Both the position numbers and the translations under genes were made by a program. Shown here piece by piece: positions 61,720 through 64,000 of a DNA stretch of 64,000 bases. The notes beneath the pieces are model-generated. The model did no database searches. It had not been told where the DNA came from and saw only the letters and a program-made list of their open reading frames with translations. How positions within the stretch are numbered: position 1 is the first letter of the stretch; each line of letters begins with the position of its first letter. This stretch comes from Diplonema papillatum (taxonomy: Eukaryota > Euglenozoa > Diplonemea > Diplonemida > Diplonemidae), in NCBI GenBank assembly GCA_030068145.1, contig JAPJBO010000731.1:52514-116513 (forward strand), given 5' to 3'.

Positions 61720-63474
61720 GGCGCTGTTATTCCGTGCTTTTACGGATCCAGTTTGCCGACTTCCCTTACCTACATGGTTCTGTCGGCCAGCCTAGGAGAC
61801 CTATTGCGGTTAACGGTACGGCCCGATGCAAGAGAATGAGATTTCCCCTGTTTTTTCCATGCACATCCACAAGACACCTACTACACGAAGAAAGTGCAGC
61901 TTTCCAGGATAGTTAACCCTGTCCCCGCGTGAAGCGTTTCAAGGGTCAACCCTTCCTTCAAAAAGAGACGACTGCTCATCATCCGGGGCTGGTCAACAGG
62001 ATCGGGAAATCCCGGGGGTGGTTTTGCACCCGCAGCACGTCTCTGATGGCGTATGACGCCAGAATTGGTGAAAATGGCGCCCAGAAAGACCGCCGAATGC
62101 ATAAGCGAGCCAAGAATAGGCAGGGCTTTAGCCATACTTCAACGCACTTTGGGCCCCCCCATGAAACTGGGTAGAATGGACCTATTTTCACGCCGGGTGG
62201 GGGGTGGTTTATTCGTATTAACGGTTGCTACCAGTTTATGGACGCGCCACGCACCTGTGCGCCAGTGTTCGCGCAAACGAAAAAAGCGGCTGCTTTTGGC
62301 CTGGCGTTAGGGGAACTCGACCGCCGGGATCGCATCCCAATCGACGTCGGTGAGGTCCATGTCCTCACGTGATGGTACAGCCGGCATTTTTGTTTGTGCG
62401 TATGTGCTATAACCTGTATACAGTACGCTGCCAACCGTCACTTTTTGATAATGACAACCGCGGTTGTTCCCCTAAAAAAAGTTCTTGAAAAACTGACCGG
62501 CTGATAATCAGCCGGCTGCCGATCAGACGGGTTTTGCCACAACATGTTGATGCACACCTTACCCGGTTTGTGCGTCAAGCTGATTCCGCTCCATGGGCGG
62601 CATAGCCAAAGCTTACACTGTTGAAAATCGGCTGATTTTGTGCGAGTCTGTCGGTACAAAAATAGGGCTCAAAGTTTAACCAGCCGGCAAGCCGGCTGAT
62701 CGCGCGCACACTGCCTGTCTGAAAAGAACCGCCACAACAAAGAAAAAACGACCGTTCTCAAGACCCACGAACCACGCGCATACCTTTTAGGTCTCCCCCG
62801 GGTCTGTCTTTCAGGGAGCTGACACCGCGAGCACAAACTCGTCGAGAAATGCCTGCTACGTGGACCAGCGAAGGAGTGTTATAAACCAAGGGATCGATTC
62901 CCCTCCGTCTCTGCGCACGCTCTGTAGGTCCGAAAATGGGTCGGTTTGGGGATTTCGAGGGCGCGATTTGATGTATTGATCACAGATCGCACGGAATGTG
63001 CTGCGTCCAACGAAGAAACGTGAATCGGAATTAGCCCCCTACTCCAGTAGGTGCGGGTGTGTGTCGCAGCTGGTGCATGGACAGGGTTCGTCAAAACTAG
63101 CTTTCGTTCCTCCGCTCCAGTCGCTTCCTCTCCTCCTGGGAAGTCCGTGTTGATGTCCCATCGTCACTGGGCTGCCGCCCCAGTTATTGCGTTGTCCCAG
63201 CGCCCCGCTGTGGGTTTGGTGCGAAGGCTCACGTTTCACTTTTGCTCCGCTTGCCTCTCGCTTGCCTCTCCCCCTTCGTGCTTGCGCTGGGCAAACTGCG
63301 CTGCTGCTGCAGGTCGTTGCAGCTGCAACTACTGCAGGTCGGTAAAAGTGCTGGCTGGGTTTTCAGCCACTGCTGTAGTTGGTTGACCACAAACTGTAAT
63401 TGGTTTGATATTCACCGCACAGTCGATTATCAGCTACGGTAGTTGGTCGACCGCTAGTGGAGCAAACTGTGTGT
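61720..63474. other. Non-coding stretch
   Basis: 62455-62720 has GCCGGCTGAT/ATCAGCCGGC inverted pairs (62500-62515, 62688-62700). 62960-63030 repeats the flank of the TTAA transposon (56320-56380). 63290-63450 has CTGCAACTACTGCAGG / GTAGTTGG repeats. No gene is supported. Confidence 0.45.
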
Positions 63475-63508
63475 GTGTTTGTGTGTGCGTGTGTGTGTGT
63501 GTGTGCAG
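63475..63508 (+). repeat. (GT)n microsatellite
   Basis: Imperfect GT run with one C interruption. Confidence 0.95.
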
Positions 63509-63619
63509 CCGGTAGATAGAATTAATAATAAACTGAACACAAACTGTAGTTGGTTGGTAATTGTGGCTCGAGTTCCTTTCGGCTGCATCCTTTTGTTGCG
63601 GTGAAGCTAATTACTTCAC

Positions 63620-63775
63620 CTTGTGACTGACAACTTCCCGTGCGAGCGAGTCTCAGAACAGGCTCAAAACTGTGGGGTGCTTGCACCAGGGTTTTGGAAC
63701 AAGTCAGACCAAGCTCATTGCACAGCGAGAGCTTGCCATATCCTCCGGATGAGATGTAGAGACACTCAGCTGTTG
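63620..63775 (-). repeat. Inverted partner of the 40656-40800 repeat
   Basis: Minus strand carries GGAGGATATGGCAAGCTCTC, GTGCAATGAGCT and GAGACTCGCTCGCACGGG in the same order as the first copy. Confidence 0.7.
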
Positions 63776-64000
63776 CACGCGGCCGGAAGCCCCGTGCAGC
63801 TAACACGCAACGTGAAAACAGATGTCTTGAGCCCCCCATGGAGAAGCTAACAACCTCCCACGCTCTATCCACCGACCCTTCGGAGAGGAGTCACGGGACC
63901 CAAAAGCAGCGTGTCGGAAACTCAAAGCCGACTGGTGAAAGTGACTAGTGGGCTATACTTCGATTCAGCCGTTACCCACTGAAAGCCCTGAACTTAAACA
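63776..64000. other. Window end, possible start of a 28S-like fragment
   Basis: The last bases (TTACCCACTGAAAGCCCTGA + ACTTAAACA) resemble the large-subunit start ACCCGCTGAACTTAAGCA with an insertion. The window ends too soon to decide. Confidence 0.25.

Overview
The window is nuclear DNA from a eukaryote, most likely a protist or alga, with widely spaced, intron-containing genes buried in transposons and tandem repeats. The evidence is GT-AG introns that restore reading frame exactly, an SMN homologue with a poly-glutamine linker, a GTPBP1-family GTPase, a RING protein, DIRS-type retroelements and fragments of 18S/28S-like rRNA. I cannot name the species.

Layout. 0.26-1.8 kb: a single-exon SMN-like gene followed by two decaying copies of its own 3' end. 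3.9-23.9 kb: a five-exon model (exon phases fit throughout) for a protein of about 1,898 residues, with an acidic repetitive first exon and Arg/Glu-rich coiled-coil later exons. Its third intron (10.9-20.4 kb) holds a nested stack: a 30-bp minisatellite invaded by a Harbinger-like element (3-bp TAA duplication), which carries a 31-bp minisatellite, itself invaded by a deleted DIRS-like element. 24-27.9 kb: hAT-type MITEs, one containing a tRNA-headed repeat.

27.9-39.0 kb: a four-exon GTPBP1-like gene of 617 codons. Intron 1 contains a full-length, apparently young DIRS-order retrotransposon (29058-35922) encoding a Gag-like protein, reverse transcriptase/RNase H and a tyrosine recombinase, with A1-B1A2-B2 split direct repeats. 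Intron 2 holds a TTAA-flanked MITE. Intron 3 holds a partial copy of exon 4.

39-55 kb: no confident gene. It is filled with foldback repeats, satellite arrays (411/457 bp units at 52-54.2 kb), microsatellites and an rRNA fragment. 55.6-56.0 kb: first exon of a RING-finger protein. 56.4-59.5 kb: a complete TTAA-flanked DNA transposon with roughly 0.5-kb terminal inverted repeats and an intact 625-residue transposase that I cannot place confidently in a known superfamily. 59.5-64 kb: non-coding, with more dispersed repeats and an 18S-like fragment.

Two themes recur. Exons are copied in part beside their parent gene (SMN tail, GTPBP1 exon 4, exons 2, 3 and 5 of the large gene). Mobile elements insert inside other repeats at sites where the empty target can be read directly from the flanks. 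The host genes appear unrelated in function; I see no operon-like organisation.
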